DNA of 64,000 bases from Bacteroidia bacterium (GTDB lineage Bacteria; Bacteroidota; Ignavibacteria; SZUA-365). The stretch lies in assembly GCA_027493955.1 (NCBI GenBank), contig JAOSJT010000001.1:1255131-1319130 (forward strand). Direction: 5' to 3'. A program made the position numbers and the translations under genes. How positions within the stretch are numbered: position 1 is the first letter of the stretch; every line of letters begins with the position of its first letter. Of this stretch, positions 43,452-54,200 are shown in pieces. The notes beneath the pieces are model-generated. The model was not told the origin of the DNA. It did not search any database and was given only the letters and a program-made list of their open reading frames with translations.

Positions 43452-44852
43452 TCAGGCTTTCTCGAAATTGCTGCGATCAATATTCAGGCGTTTCATCATT
43501 TTTTGTATGGCGGCGCGGGTGAGGCCGCATTCTTCGGCGGCGTGGGAGATGTTGCCGCCGGTGCGTCCGAGAATGTTTTCGAGGAACTGCCGTTGAAAAT
43601 CGGCCAGCAGGCGCTGCTTGGCTTCTTCGTAGGTTATGGCGGGCGTGTGTCGCTGCGTAGCGGTCGCGGCGCTCGCGCCGTGGAGAAAGAAGTGATGCGG
43701 AAGCAGATCGGCTCCCCTGCCGAGTATCACGGCGCGCTGCGTGGCGTTTTCGAGTTCGCGCACATTCCCCGGCCAGCTGTACTGTCGCAAGGCGGTTGCG
43801 GCGTCGGCGGTGATGGCGAGAATGCTGGTACTTCCCGGCAGACACAATTGCGCGGCGCGTCGCACGAAATGGCGGGCTAATGGCAGTATGTCGGCTGGAC
43901 GCTCGCGCAGAGGCGGTATGGTGACGTGAAACACGCCGAGCCGGTAGTACAAATCCTCACGGAACTGCCCGGCCTCAACCATCTTCCGTAAATCGCGGTT
44001 GCAGGCGGCGATGAGACGAAAATCCGTCGCCTCGTCGCTGCCGGAGCCCAGCGGACGGATAATTTTTTCCTGCAGTACGCGCAGCAGCTTGGACTGGAAA
44101 ACCGGCGACATGGAGGCGATCTCGTCGAGGAAGAGCGTGCCGCCATGCGCGCGCCGCAGCATGCCTTCGTAATTCCTGTCCGCACCGGTAAACGCGCCGC
44201 GCCGGAAGCCGAAGAGCTCGGACTCGAGCAAGGTATCCGGCAGAGCCGCGCAGTTAACGGCCACGAAGGGCTTGGCGAAGCCGCTGCGGCGATGGATAGC
44301 CCGCGCGACGAGTTCCTTGCCCGTACCGCTTTCGCCGTTGATGAGAACGGGGACGTGCGTAGCGGCTACCTGTCGCACAAGCTCGAGAACGGCCAGCATG
44401 CCCGGATCCACTGCGATAATTCCCTCCTCGCTGGTGTCCTCCTGCACAGCCGTACGTGCGGCGAGAATGCGGCGGCCGCTCATGGCCACCGTCTGGAGGA
44501 TTTCATCATTGTCGAAAGGCTTGGTGAGGAAGTTTGCGGCGCCGGCGTGCAGGCATTCCACCGCCAGCTCTATCGTTCCGAAGCCGGTGACGAGAATCAC
44601 CTCCACAGCCGGATGCGTGGCTTTGATGTCGCGAAGCAAATCCACACCCGATCGTCCGGGCATGCGGATATCGGAAATCACCAGATCCACGGGTGAGGAC
44701 GCGAGCTGTGCCAGCGCTTCCTCGGCCGACGCCGCGGAAGCTATCACGGCGCCCGTGGGCGTGAGGAGGCGCGTCAGCCCCAGACGGAGATCCGGCTCAT
44801 CGTCCACCACGAGAATGCGGAGGTTGGTGAGTATGTCCGCCGCCGCGCACAT
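43452..44852 (-). CDS. NtrC-family response regulator (sigma-54 activator)
   Basis: 466 residues. Receiver domain at residues ~10-125 ([14 protein letters not shown], phospho-Asp in [10 protein letters not shown], Lys in FLTKPFD). AAA+ domain: [26 protein letters not shown] with the intact GAFTGA sigma-54 loop, LFLDEIA, and NCRDL-type ACNRDL. The C-terminal Fis HTH is [25 protein letters not shown]. It overlaps its histidine kinase gene by one base (TGATG), so the two are co-translated. Its targets are not in evidence here. Confidence 0.95.
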   Translation of the reverse strand: MCAAADILTNLRILVVDDEPDLRLGLTRLLTPTGAVIASAASAEEALAQLASSPVDLVISDIRMPGRSGVDLLRDIKATHPAVEVILVTGFGTIELAVECLHAGAANFLTKPFDNDEILQTVAMSGRRILAARTAVQEDTSEEGIIAVDPGMLAVLELVRQVAATHVPVLINGESGTGKELVARAIHRRSGFAKPFVAVNCAALPDTLLESELFGFRRGAFTGADRNYEGMLRRAHGGTLFLDEIASMSPVFQSKLLRVLQEKIIRPLGSGSDEATDFRLIAACNRDLRKMVEAGQFREDLYYRLGVFHVTIPPLRERPADILPLARHFVRRAAQLCLPGSTSILAITADAATALRQYSWPGNVRELENATQRAVILGRGADLLPHHFFLHGASAATATQRHTPAITYEEAKQRLLADFQRQFLENILGRTGGNISHAAEECGLTRAAIQKMMKRLNIDRSNFEKA

Positions 44853-47194
44853 CAGTCCCTCCCTCTCACGACGGTCGGTGTTGCCGCTGCGCCCGTTCCG
44901 GGCGGCGAGGTATAGCCGGCGAGACCGGAGGAGGCCACGTCCGCGTCCAGCGTCAGTTCCGTGCGGACACGCGGGATGGCGACACGGAATACCGTCTCGC
45001 CCGGTCGTGAAGTCGCCAGCGCGAGGGTGCCGCCGAGCGTGGTGATGATACGGCGGGAAATGGACAAGCCCAGTCCCGTCCCCTTGCCGCTGGGTTTGGA
45101 GGTGAAGAAGGGTTCAAAAATACTGTGCTGATGCTCCAATGGAATTCCGGGTCCGTTATCCATGATATCCACCAGCAGGCCGGCGCTGTCGTTGTCTTCC
45201 CATCGCGTCCGCACGGTGATGCGTCCGCCTTCTTCATCGAGCGCCTGCAGGGCGTTCATGATCAGATTGACGAACACCTGACGCAGCCAGGTTTCGTCGC
45301 TGCGTACGACGGCGTCGCCGTTCATGAACTCCATATCGAAGCAGACATTTCCCTTTTCATACAGTGGACGCAGAAAACGGACAACATCAACGAGTACTTC
45401 ATGCAGGTCGGTTTCCTCCTCGCCCGCTGCCTCGCCGCGTCCGTAGCTGAGCAGGTAGCGAATGGTGCGCTTGCAACTTTCGGTGTTGCGGAGAATGACG
45501 TCGAGATGCTCGGAATAGGTCGCATCGTCTCGCAAATCGCTGCGCATCATTTGCGCGAACATGGAAATGGCGGCAAGGGGATTGTTCAGCTCATGCGCCA
45601 TCACGGCGGAGACCTCGCCCAGCACAGCAAGGCGATCCTGATGCGCCTGCTTTTCGTCTATGCGCATGCGTTCGGTGACGTCGCGTCCCACGAGCACGGT
45701 GCCTTCGAGGCCCGCCATCGAGGCGATGCTCGAGGAAACGACTTCGTACACACGGTGGCCGACATCGAGCATGCAATCGCGCGCGGGCATGCGATGGTCC
45801 AGCAGGCATTGCCGGCAGTCGCGTTCGCCGGGTCGTCCGCAGGCGCAGCGCCGGGGTGCCAGCGGCAGCTGTGCGTCGCGCAGGTACTCGAGCAGCGGCG
45901 CCGCCGCGTTGTTATGCATGATCAGTGTCGCATCGCGGTCGAAGTACAGCACGGCATCGTCCATGGAATGCACGACGGTATTGAGCAAATCGCGTTCGAT
46001 ACTGAGCGCTTTACGCTGCTCGTCCAGTTGCCGGGCGGTATTGCGCAGACGGGTGGTGCGTTCTTCTGTTGCGGCTGCCATGAGGTTGAAGGAGCGGGCT
46101 ACATCGCCGATTTCATCCTCCCCGCTGTCGTCCACATGGATGGTAAAATCGCCGGCCGTCATGGCGCGGGCGGCGTCCCCGAGCGCCGCGAGAGGTTTGA
46201 TGAGGAAGCGCACGGGGAAATACAGGAGAATGAGCGACACGAGAGCTATGAGCACGCCGGCGCCGAGAAAGCTGCTCTGCAAGCCGGACACCGGGAGCAT
46301 GGCTCTGTGCGCATCCACGGCCACATGGACGCGCCATCCGTACGAACCTATTGCGTGCTCCCGCATGATGGCGGGCGACGGTGCCGCGGCAGCAACGGAA
46401 GCGACGTCCCGCATCGCGAAGGATGCCGCATCGGCCTCCTCCCCCGGGGCGTTGCCGGCATGGCCTCCCGGTGCGGTTCCGCTTGCCGGGGTGAGCACGA
46501 AACGGCCGCCGCGCTGATCCGAAAGCGTGACGATGTGTTCGGAGAGCATTCCTGTGGCGCGAGCCGTATCCATGCCGGAGAGGTTGCCCACGAGTCGCCG
46601 TAGATCAATCCAGAAACACAAGGTACCGATGCGTGTACCACCGCCGAGATTGCGAACCGGTGTACTTATCGCGAAATGCCGGTTATCGCCGTCTCCCGAC
46701 TCCACGAAGCTGCTGTACCAGAGTGTGTCGTGCCGGAGTAAATCCCGGGTGACACCGGCGGGAATGCGCCTATCCGCATCGCGTACCGAGGCCAGTATGT
46801 TTCCTTCGGGACCCAGCAGCAGCAGATCGGTCAGAGCGGAAATGAGAGGAAATTTATTGCGTGCGAGATGCGCGGCGAGATGTTCGTGCACGACGTCTCC
46901 TTGCGCATTGCCCGCGAGGCCGTTGACCGCGAGCAGTGTTTCCATTTGCGCACGGATGTACCCGTCGGAAGCGAAGTCCTCCGCGCGACGTCCCATGAGA
47001 TGCAGCGTGGCGGACAGTTCGTGCGCCAGTCCGGCGCTCTCCGCGGCGATGCGCAGATTTATCTCGCTTTCCAGCGCCGAGCCCGCGGAGACGGAAATGA
47101 GATATCCCCCGACGCCGAACGCGAACAGGCAGATACCTACGAAGGCCCCAGTCAGCTTGTACTTGATCTGAACATGTGACAGTGGATCGCGCAA
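44852..47194 (-). CDS. Membrane sensor histidine kinase (NtrB/NtrY-like)
   Basis: 780 residues. TM1 lies near residues 12-35 and TM2 near 305-330, with a ~270-residue extracellular sensing domain between them. HAMP ([20 protein letters not shown]) is followed by a PAS domain with a cysteine-rich insert ([14 protein letters not shown], then C a few residues on), HisKA ([18 protein letters not shown], phospho-His in AHELNNP) and HATPase_c ([28 protein letters not shown]). It signals to the NtrC-type regulator encoded next. The Cys cluster could bind metal or sense redox state. Confidence 0.94.
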   Translation of the reverse strand: MRDPLSHVQIKYKLTGAFVGICLFAFGVGGYLISVSAGSALESEINLRIAAESAGLAHELSATLHLMGRRAEDFASDGYIRAQMETLLAVNGLAGNAQGDVVHEHLAAHLARNKFPLISALTDLLLLGPEGNILASVRDADRRIPAGVTRDLLRHDTLWYSSFVESGDGDNRHFAISTPVRNLGGGTRIGTLCFWIDLRRLVGNLSGMDTARATGMLSEHIVTLSDQRGGRFVLTPASGTAPGGHAGNAPGEEADAASFAMRDVASVAAAAPSPAIMREHAIGSYGWRVHVAVDAHRAMLPVSGLQSSFLGAGVLIALVSLILLYFPVRFLIKPLAALGDAARAMTAGDFTIHVDDSGEDEIGDVARSFNLMAAATEERTTRLRNTARQLDEQRKALSIERDLLNTVVHSMDDAVLYFDRDATLIMHNNAAAPLLEYLRDAQLPLAPRRCACGRPGERDCRQCLLDHRMPARDCMLDVGHRVYEVVSSSIASMAGLEGTVLVGRDVTERMRIDEKQAHQDRLAVLGEVSAVMAHELNNPLAAISMFAQMMRSDLRDDATYSEHLDVILRNTESCKRTIRYLLSYGRGEAAGEEETDLHEVLVDVVRFLRPLYEKGNVCFDMEFMNGDAVVRSDETWLRQVFVNLIMNALQALDEEGGRITVRTRWEDNDSAGLLVDIMDNGPGIPLEHQHSIFEPFFTSKPSGKGTGLGLSISRRIITTLGGTLALATSRPGETVFRVAIPRVRTELTLDADVASSGLAGYTSPPGTGAAATPTVVRGRD

Positions 47195-47374
47195 CGTCGT
47201 ATCCTTTCAGCGATCATAATCATCGAGTCTTTTGTCGATTTTAATATACGACGGTGATTGGAGCTTGTCAAGTGGCGGAGAAATCAAGGTGAATCGTTCA
47301 ATGTGAATCGTTAATCGTTAAACGTGGCTCGTGAGTCGTGAATCGTTGCAGGTCAAGGACCCTTCACCAACCCG

Positions 47375-47719
47375 AGTGTCGCCCTTCGGGCTGATGGCGA
47401 ATGTGCTGTGCGCGTGCCCCCTCAGCTGAAGCTGGTGGCTAGAGGAAGTGTCGCCCTTCGGGCTGGGGACGTCATCGCTGGGTGCGGAAGTCCCCCAACT
47501 GCCGTTGGGGGATACAGGAAGAGTCGCCCTTCGGGCTCTTCACACTTCACCCTTCACCCTTTACCTCCCTCGTGTCGCCCTTCGGGCTGATGGCGGATGT
47601 GCTGTGCGCGTGCCCCCCCAGCTGAAGCTGGGGGTTAGAGGAAGTGTCGCCCTTCGGGCTCTTCACCCTTTACCCTTCACCCTTTACCTCCCCGTGTCGC
47701 CCTTCGGGCTCTTCACCCT
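47375..47719. repeat. GTGTCGCCCTTCGGGCT / TTCACCCTTTACC repeat array, left part
   Basis: Units of GTGTCGCCCTTCGGGCTCTT followed by CACCCTTTACC runs. They alternate with hairpin modules such as CCCCCAGCTGAAGCTGGGGG (47614-47634) and CCCCCAACTGCCGTTGGGGG. The array is split by the IS3 element; its right part is at 49181-49632. All-frame open reading is a repeat artefact. 47195-47374 holds only GTTAAACG-type motifs. Confidence 0.85.
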
Positions 47720-47790
47720 GGAGTGTCCCGAAGAAATTGCACAGAGAGTTCCCCCCGGTTACCTTTTCAAAAATCACCGGAGACTCTGTC

Positions 47791-48105
47791 ATGGTAAAAC
47801 GAACCCACAAGAAATATGATGCTGCATTCAAACGATCCGTGATCGAGTTGGCTGACAGCACCGATCGACCCGACTCCGCGCTTGAGGAGGAGTTCGACCT
47901 CTATGATGGTGCGATACGCACCTGGCGCCGTCAGCTTCTGACACAGAAGTCAGAGGCCTTTCCCGGCAACGGAAATCTTCCCGCCAGTGATTCTGAACTG
48001 CATCGTCTTCGTCGAGAGAACGAGATTCTCCGTCAGGAGCGCGAAATATTAAAAAAAGCAGTGGCCATCTTCTCGCTACCCACGAAGCCCGGTTCCGGTT
48101 TATGA
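47791..48105 (+). CDS. IS3-family OrfA
   Basis: 104 residues. A helix-turn-helix of the transposase_8 type (MVKRTHKKYDAAFKRSVIEL ... ALEEEFDLYDGAIRTWRRQLL) is followed by a leucine-zipper-like helix (LHRLRRENEILRQEREILKKAV). Near its end lies an A7 run (48052-48058) where a -1 frameshift could yield the OrfAB transposase, as in other IS3 elements. The orfB frame is open across this point. Confidence 0.88.
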   Translation: MVKRTHKKYDAAFKRSVIELADSTDRPDSALEEEFDLYDGAIRTWRRQLLTQKSEAFPGNGNLPASDSELHRLRRENEILRQEREILKKAVAIFSLPTKPGSGL

Positions 48106-48983
48106 ACGCATATCGGAACGAGTTTAGCATCGAAAGGATGGCCAGCGTGCTCAACGTATCGTGCTCAGGCTATTATGCATGGCGTCGTCGTGGCGAGCAT
48201 GCACGCGCCGAGCGCACCGCAGCCTTCGATATGGCGGTCCGGGAGGAATTCCTGCGCAGGAAATCCAGCTACGGCGTACGTCGTCTCGTCAAAGCATTAC
48301 GCAAGCGCGGTTTCGCGTGCGGGCGGAGCCGCGTGGCGGCCAGCATGCGTCGGCAGGGATTGAAGGTCAAGCATCGTCGCCGTTTCATTACCACGACAGA
48401 TTCGAAGCATTCGTATACTGTCTCGCCAAATATGCTCGAACGCCAGTTTTCGGTCGATGCACCTGATACGGTGTGGGTGAGTGATATCACGTATTTGCGC
48501 AGCACCTCCGGATGGTTGTACTTGTGCGTGTTTATCGACCTGTTTTCCCGGAAGATCGTCGGCTGGGAGGTCAGCACATCGTTGCGCCATACAATGGTTG
48601 TGACCGCGTTCAAACGCGCGGCTTGGACGCGAAGCATACGTGCGGGGCTTATCGTGCATTCTGATCGCGGTGTGCAATACTGCTGCGAGGGATTCCGCAG
48701 TGCCCTGCGCCCTTACGGCAGCATTCAGAGCATGAGCAGGAAGGGTGATTGCTGGGATAACGCCGTCGCCGAGTCATTTTTTGCCACGTTGAAGAAGGAA
48801 ATGCCGGAAGGACTTCTCTTCGCGTCGGTGACGGATGCCCGGCGATACCTCTTCGAGTACATTGAACTTGAATACAATAATCAGCGTCTGCACAGCACGC
48901 TGGGCTATCATACGCCGCAGGAACACGAGAATCTGTATTGGTCGAAGAAACGTCTCGGCAATGACATGGAGCAGGCGGCATGA
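48102..48983 (+). CDS. IS3-family OrfB transposase
   Basis: 293 residues. HTH_21 region (RRKSSYGVRRLVKALRKRG) then an rve integrase core with DDE residues: VWVSDITYL (D), IVHSDRGVQY (D) and GDCWDNAVAESFFATLKKE (E). The end (YNNQRLHSTLGYHTPQEHE) is typical of IS3 OrfB. It overlaps orfA by 4 bp and is intact, so the element could be active. Confidence 0.93.
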   Translation: MNAYRNEFSIERMASVLNVSCSGYYAWRRRGEHARAERTAAFDMAVREEFLRRKSSYGVRRLVKALRKRGFACGRSRVAASMRRQGLKVKHRRRFITTTDSKHSYTVSPNMLERQFSVDAPDTVWVSDITYLRSTSGWLYLCVFIDLFSRKIVGWEVSTSLRHTMVVTAFKRAAWTRSIRAGLIVHSDRGVQYCCEGFRSALRPYGSIQSMSRKGDCWDNAVAESFFATLKKEMPEGLLFASVTDARRYLFEYIELEYNNQRLHSTLGYHTPQEHENLYWSKKRLGNDMEQAA

Positions 48984-49180
48984 AACGATATGAGCGAGAG
49001 CAAGGCGCGCAGCGAACCGCGCTGGCAGTCGGGGCGACTGGAGCCCCCAAGAGAGCTCAGGGCCGCCCCGGCGCCACCCCGCGGTTCCTCTGCGCGACTG
49101 CGAACGCGACCACTACAAGCACACTGTCATTTCAATCCGGGGGGAACTCACTGTCCATTTTTTGCGGTACACTCCACCCT

Positions 49181-49632
49181 TTACCCTTTACCCTTTACCT
49201 GCCCCGTGTCGCCCTTCGGGCTGATGGCGGATGTGCTGTGCGCGTGGCCCCTCAGCTGAAGCTGGGGGCTAGAGGAAGTGTCGCCCTTCGGGCTGGGGAC
49301 GTCATCGCTGGGTGCGGAAGTCCCCCAACTGCCGTTGGGGGATACAGGAAGTGTCACCCTTCGGGCTCTTCACCCTTCACCCTTCACCCTTTACCTCCCC
49401 CGTGTCGCCCTTCCCCCCGGGCTGACGCCCGGGGTTAGAGGAAGTGTCGCCCTTCGGGCTCTTCACCCTTTACCCTTTACCCTTTACCTCCCCCGTGACG
49501 CCCTTCGGGCTCTTCACCCTTCACCCTTCACCCTTCACCCTTTACCTCCCCCGTGTCGCCCTTCGGGCCCTTCACCCTTCACCCTTCACCCTTCACCCTT
49601 TACCTCCCCGTGTCGCCCTTCACCCTTCACTC
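49181..49632. repeat. GTGTCGCCCTTCGGGCT / TTCACCCTTTACC repeat array, right part
   Basis: Continues the array interrupted by the IS3 element, with CAGCTGAAGCTGGGGG and CCCCGGGCTGACGCCCGGGG hairpin modules and about six spacer-less TTCACCC units. Another array of the same kind lies at 54815-55590. Confidence 0.85.
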
Positions 49633-49697
49633 TTCCGGTTTTGCTCTTCCTCACGCAGGCGCTACATTGGAGTATCGTAACCGCTACCCGCAAGAGC

Positions 49698-50714
49698 ATG
49701 AACCTGCATCAAGCCCTGACAGATTTGCTTTCCGCGCAGTCCTCGCGTCAAGCGATGCATGAGATCGTGCGGACAGCTGTGGAGCATGCGCGCGGGTACA
49801 TTCGCTGGCTGGTATGGAATCGCGGGTACACGATCACCCCGCTCGGTATGTCTATGGACGATCTCGCGTATGATCTCATCGCCGAGCTCGTTTCGGATAT
49901 TGACGGTCCGGAGTTGCGGCGCCTTCAGACCGCGATACACGACGTGATGCAGCGCGATCCGGGCGTGAGCCTGGAAGCGGCGTTCAAGGTCATCTGCTAC
50001 CGTACGGTGCAAATTCATCTCGCCCGCCTGTTCATCGAAATCCATCCTGTGCGTGCGCGCCTGCTCCGGTCGCTGCGGCGTTTTGTAAAGGCGCAGAGCG
50101 GTCTGCAGCGCATCGAAAGTGTGAATGGTTTCTGGTACACGCGGGAGGACAGCGACGCGAAACTGGAACTGCCGCCGGCGCAACCTGATATGCTCGCGCA
50201 ATTCGCCGCCACGGTGGGCGGACACCCGCATCCCGTGCACGCGGTGCTGCTGCAGTTGCTCGACGGACTCGCCGCCTATCCGGAATTGCGGCAGGCGGTG
50301 TTCGAGGACGACGTGCTCGACATCACATTGCGCATCATTCAGAGTGATCAGGTGGCGGCCACGCCCGAGACGGATAGTACGGACGGAGCCGAGCAGATAG
50401 ACACGGATGCGGTGCTGCAATCCGTGCTCGGTGTGCTCGACGAGTTGCGGACCTGGGTGTACGACTCCTATGTGCGGCGGAACAAACTCCGCGAAGCCGA
50501 AGCGGATGTGATGCTTGCCGCTGTGCACGCCTACGTCAACGATCTCGCCGCAGGTCAGGATCACGGACACCTGTACTATCTTCAGCAGCGCATTCCGGGT
50601 TTGACACAGGAGGCGTACCGCGAGCGGTATCGAAACACCTACGAGTACATTGTGCGGCGTGTTTTCACCGCGGCACGACAAAGGCTTCAATGTATTCTTG
50701 AAGTGAAAGACTGA
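49698..50714 (+). CDS. Unknown protein, first gene of a three-gene cassette
   Basis: 338 residues from the ATG at 49698; the upstream continuation of the frame is only repeat sequence. The family is not one I can name. It is helical, with acidic-hydrophobic segments (DDLAYDLIAELVSDIDGPELRRLQTAIHDVM) and a basic helix (RARLLRSLRRFVKAQ), and the overall texture is somewhat like sigma-factor-type proteins; that is only an impression. It lies 8 bp before a gene with an anti-sigma-type zinc motif and is co-directional with the Lon-like/LamG gene, so the three probably work together. Confidence 0.7.
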   Translation: MNLHQALTDLLSAQSSRQAMHEIVRTAVEHARGYIRWLVWNRGYTITPLGMSMDDLAYDLIAELVSDIDGPELRRLQTAIHDVMQRDPGVSLEAAFKVICYRTVQIHLARLFIEIHPVRARLLRSLRRFVKAQSGLQRIESVNGFWYTREDSDAKLELPPAQPDMLAQFAATVGGHPHPVHAVLLQLLDGLAAYPELRQAVFEDDVLDITLRIIQSDQVAATPETDSTDGAEQIDTDAVLQSVLGVLDELRTWVYDSYVRRNKLREAEADVMLAAVHAYVNDLAAGQDHGHLYYLQQRIPGLTQEAYRERYRNTYEYIVRRVFTAARQRLQCILEVKD

Positions 50715-50722
50715 CGGCCATT

Positions 50723-51196
50723 ATGCCGAATCATCATCATATCGACGGAAGCGCGCATCTTGGCACCGCCCGGTTGCTGGATCTGGCGAACGCGAACGGC
50801 ACGCATCCGCATCTGGACAACTGCGCGTTTTGCCGCGAACAGTACGAGGCGCTCATCGCCATCGCACGTTTCGTCGCTCCGGATGTCGACAGCGCGGTGG
50901 CGGATGGCGGCACGGGGTATCGCCTTGCAGCGCACAGCGAGACGGAGACGCAAGCCGAACTGCTGCTGCGGCAGACCTGGTACCTCGACGGCGGCAATGT
51001 GCTGCTGCGCGTTTTCGAGGAGCGCGCGCACGACCGCCTCGTGGCGTACGTCATCTGCGATCCGCAGCGCCTTCCCCTGCTCTCTTTCCGCTTCAGCGGC
51101 GTCGACGGTGTTTTTCATCCGGCACACGACGGCAGCTTCGTCATCGGCGGCAGCGACATTGACATCGAACCGATGACGGTTTCCATCGACATGTGA
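50723..51196 (+). CDS. Small protein with HxxxCxxC zinc motif
   Basis: 157 residues. Near residue 35, HLDNCAFC fits the H-x3-C-x2-C zinc motif of anti-sigma factors (ZAS/zf-HC2). The rest (LLLRQTWYLDGGNVLLRVFEERAHDRLVAYVI ... FVIGGSDIDIEPMTVSIDM) is beta-rich, and there is no membrane segment. The second gene of the cassette, 9 bp before the large membrane protein gene. A regulatory partner role for the first protein is inferred only. Confidence 0.7.
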   Translation: MPNHHHIDGSAHLGTARLLDLANANGTHPHLDNCAFCREQYEALIAIARFVAPDVDSAVADGGTGYRLAAHSETETQAELLLRQTWYLDGGNVLLRVFEERAHDRLVAYVICDPQRLPLLSFRFSGVDGVFHPAHDGSFVIGGSDIDIEPMTVSIDM

Positions 51197-51205
51197 GGAT
51201 CCTCT

Positions 51206-54200
51206 GTGAACGCGGACGATGCGCTCTCGTCGATGAGCACTCCCCTCGAGCTCGACCTCACAGCCCGCCATGCGACACGCCAGCTTCGCAGGACCACTTC
51301 CCCGCTGCGCCGCTTTGCTATACTGACCGATTTTTTCGCACAGACCGAACATCTTCCCGCAATCTGGACAGCGTCCTACTATCGAGCCCTGTACCCGGCA
51401 CTCAGCGCCTGCGTTCGGCACGCGTATGTGCGCTGGGGCGCTCCGGCGCGCTGGTTGCGCACGCTCCGTATACTGGAACGTGTGCGCGAGAGTACGTGGG
51501 CCCGCGAAACGCCGGCTTTCGATGAGACGATAGAGACGGTACGGGAAAAATGCTGCGCCGCATTGGCATGCGTGGGCGCCGGGCGTGAGATGCATACACT
51601 GGTGCGGGAGTACGATTCCTCGCTCGCGGATGTGAGCGACGCGCTCCCGGCCCGGATGCTCAATGCCGTGACACTCGGTCAGAATCCTGTCGCGGTATTC
51701 ATCTCAGAGTGTTATCCGATCGGGGACGCACCGCCCTTCCTCGTGGACGCGCAGGCATCGCTGGAAAGCGCCCTTGCGGATGCGGTCATGCCGGGTGTGC
51801 TGCTGGTGGATACCGGTGAGCCGGGGACACAGATCACCGGCGTCGTCCTGCATCCGGAAATCAGTATCACCCCGTCCGCGCAATGGCGGGCACAGTTCGG
51901 AAATCAGCTCGCGGAAGACGAGGGGAGCGCGCATCGCCAGCTGCGCACGGCACTCGAGGCGGCGCGCAGCACTGTGGAGAAACATTTCGCGACGGAGTTG
52001 CCGCCAAGGCGCGCTTCCGTGCACTTTCCCGATCAGCATGCCGCATATTCCGGGCAGTCTATGGGTCTGGCGGTCGCGCTCGCGCTCACGGAAAAGCTGC
52101 AGCAGCGCTTCAACCGGAAACAGCTCTGGGCGATGCAAACAGGGATCTGCTGCACTGGTGGCGTACACGAAGACGGGCGCGTGCTGCCCGTCGCGGAGGA
52201 ATCGCTGAAGGCGAAGGTGGAGGCCGCGCTGTTTTCTCCGTGCGTGGCCCTGGTGCTGCACAGCGCTCTGCTGGAACGTGCGCAGGAACATCTCCAGACA
52301 TTGCGCGTCTCCTGGCCCGGTGCGCGTCTCGCATTGTACGGGGTGACCTCGCTGGACGATTGCGTTTCTTTGCCCGGCATTGTGCGCGTTATTGAACGTA
52401 ATCCCTACGACAGACTGCTGACCTTCGCGAAGCGCAAATCCACCGAGCTGTTGCTCGCGGGCATTATTCTGTTGCTGCTCACCGTGGGATATTTCTGGTG
52501 GAAAGCTCAGTACGGCTATCCGGACCTGGAATACAGCAGCGGAGCGCAAATAGGACAAAATGCTCTGGTGCATAATCCCCGCCGCGCCTCAGACTGGCAG
52601 TTCAGAGATTTCGAGGAAGTGCGCGCAGCGATTCTCGACTTCGGGGATCTCGAGATCGGCGCTGATGCCACCCGCAATCTTTGGCTCTGGAACATGACGC
52701 CATCGACACTCGACGTGGCATTGGGTATCGAAGGTGAACAGGCGGACCAATGGTACATCAGTTGGAATGGCGGCGGGCAGCAGATTCCCGCTACCGACTC
52801 TCTCCGCGTGATGATCAAATTCGCGCCGACGCGCAACGCCACCGGTAGCCGGGCGCGTTTTACGGTGCGCGACGCGCATAGCGGCGAGTTGCTGAGCTCC
52901 ATCGCATTGCACGGAGCCGCGGGGCCGCCACTGCCCGGCGGCTACGCACTTCGCTTCGACGGCGTGGATGATATGCTGCATTTCGGAGAAGACGCTATCG
53001 CTTTCGCGCGTGATGAGGGCACGCTCGAATTCTGGTTTCGCCTGGATTCGATCAGCGGTTGTGTGCTCTCCAACAATCGGAACCTGCCGTACGGGCCCGC
53101 CTCGCAAAATATGACCATCGAAATACGCGACACGACTATCAGCTATCATATCGGCAATCACAGAGGTGACGTGCGTCTCGGCGGCAAGTTCCTGAACTCC
53201 ACCGGCATCTGGCACCATCTGGCTGTGGCCTTTTCGCGCAAAGACCGAGGTATTCAAATTGTGCTCGATGGAGAACTGATCAAGGATGTTTCGGAAGAAT
53301 TCATCATCGAAGCCGTAACAAAACCGTACGTCACCTTCGGCGCGTACTACAACGGCGAAAGTCTGCAAAATCCCTTTCGCGGCGCTTTGGATGAAATCCG
53401 CATGTGGGACCGGGCTCTGTCCGCCGACACAATACGCGCGCGTATGCACAGCAAGCTAAGCGCGCTGACACCCGGTCTCCTAGGGTACTGGGACTTCGAT
53501 GTGATCGCGGAGGTGTCCGCATTCAACGGGAACGAACGAACGCAGGACGGCCAATTGCTGCACCGGCCCGCGCATATTCGCTCCGCCGTCCCACTGACGC
53601 CGGCTCCTGGTGCTGATGTCCGTCTTATCCGGAAGACGAAAGGCGCGACGGCCCTGGAACTGCAGCCGTTCCGCTGGCTTCAGTGCGGCACGGATCCGGT
53701 TGAGGGATCGCCGGAGCGGAGCTACGCCATACGGTATTTCCGTCGGCCGGGGAGCAGACGCGCCGTTTTTTCGGTGATGAATCAGGATGCGTATGTCGCG
53801 GTGAGGGATTCGTTCGCGATGGTAGTGGGGTTTGAGCATGTCACGCTGCCCGTACGGCAGGGATGGAATTCCGTGATCGCCACTGTTGACAGAGAGCGCA
53901 TCGAGGTGCTGGTTAACGGCAGCGTCGCCATGACGGGCACAGCAGACCTGCTCAAGCGCGGGCCGGGGTACCGCTATGAAGGTCTGCAAGTCGGGATTTT
54001 CCACGACAAGTACAATACCTTTGGTCCCAAATATTACGATAACACCCGTCCCGCATTACTGCGTACGCTCGCTGTGGCTGATTTTTGTGTCTGGAAAAAG
54101 CGCCTGACTCCCGCCGAGCTCGCAGTGTACACGCAGGGCGGTATCCCGCGTGACCGTCTCGCCGCGCACTGGCTACTCGATACGCTGCCGGACAACAACG

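Larger units (their letters stand above)
47720..49175 (+). mobile_element. IS3-family insertion sequence
   Basis: 1456 bp with imperfect ~40-bp inverted ends (GGAGTGTCCCGAAGAAATTG on the left; the right end reads GGAGTGTACCGCAAAAAATG in reverse complement; both continue to GAGTTCCCCCCGG). ACCCT flanks both sides (47715-47719 and 49176-49180), a probable 5-bp target duplication, though the target is a repeat. It carries overlapping orfA and orfB. Confidence 0.88.
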
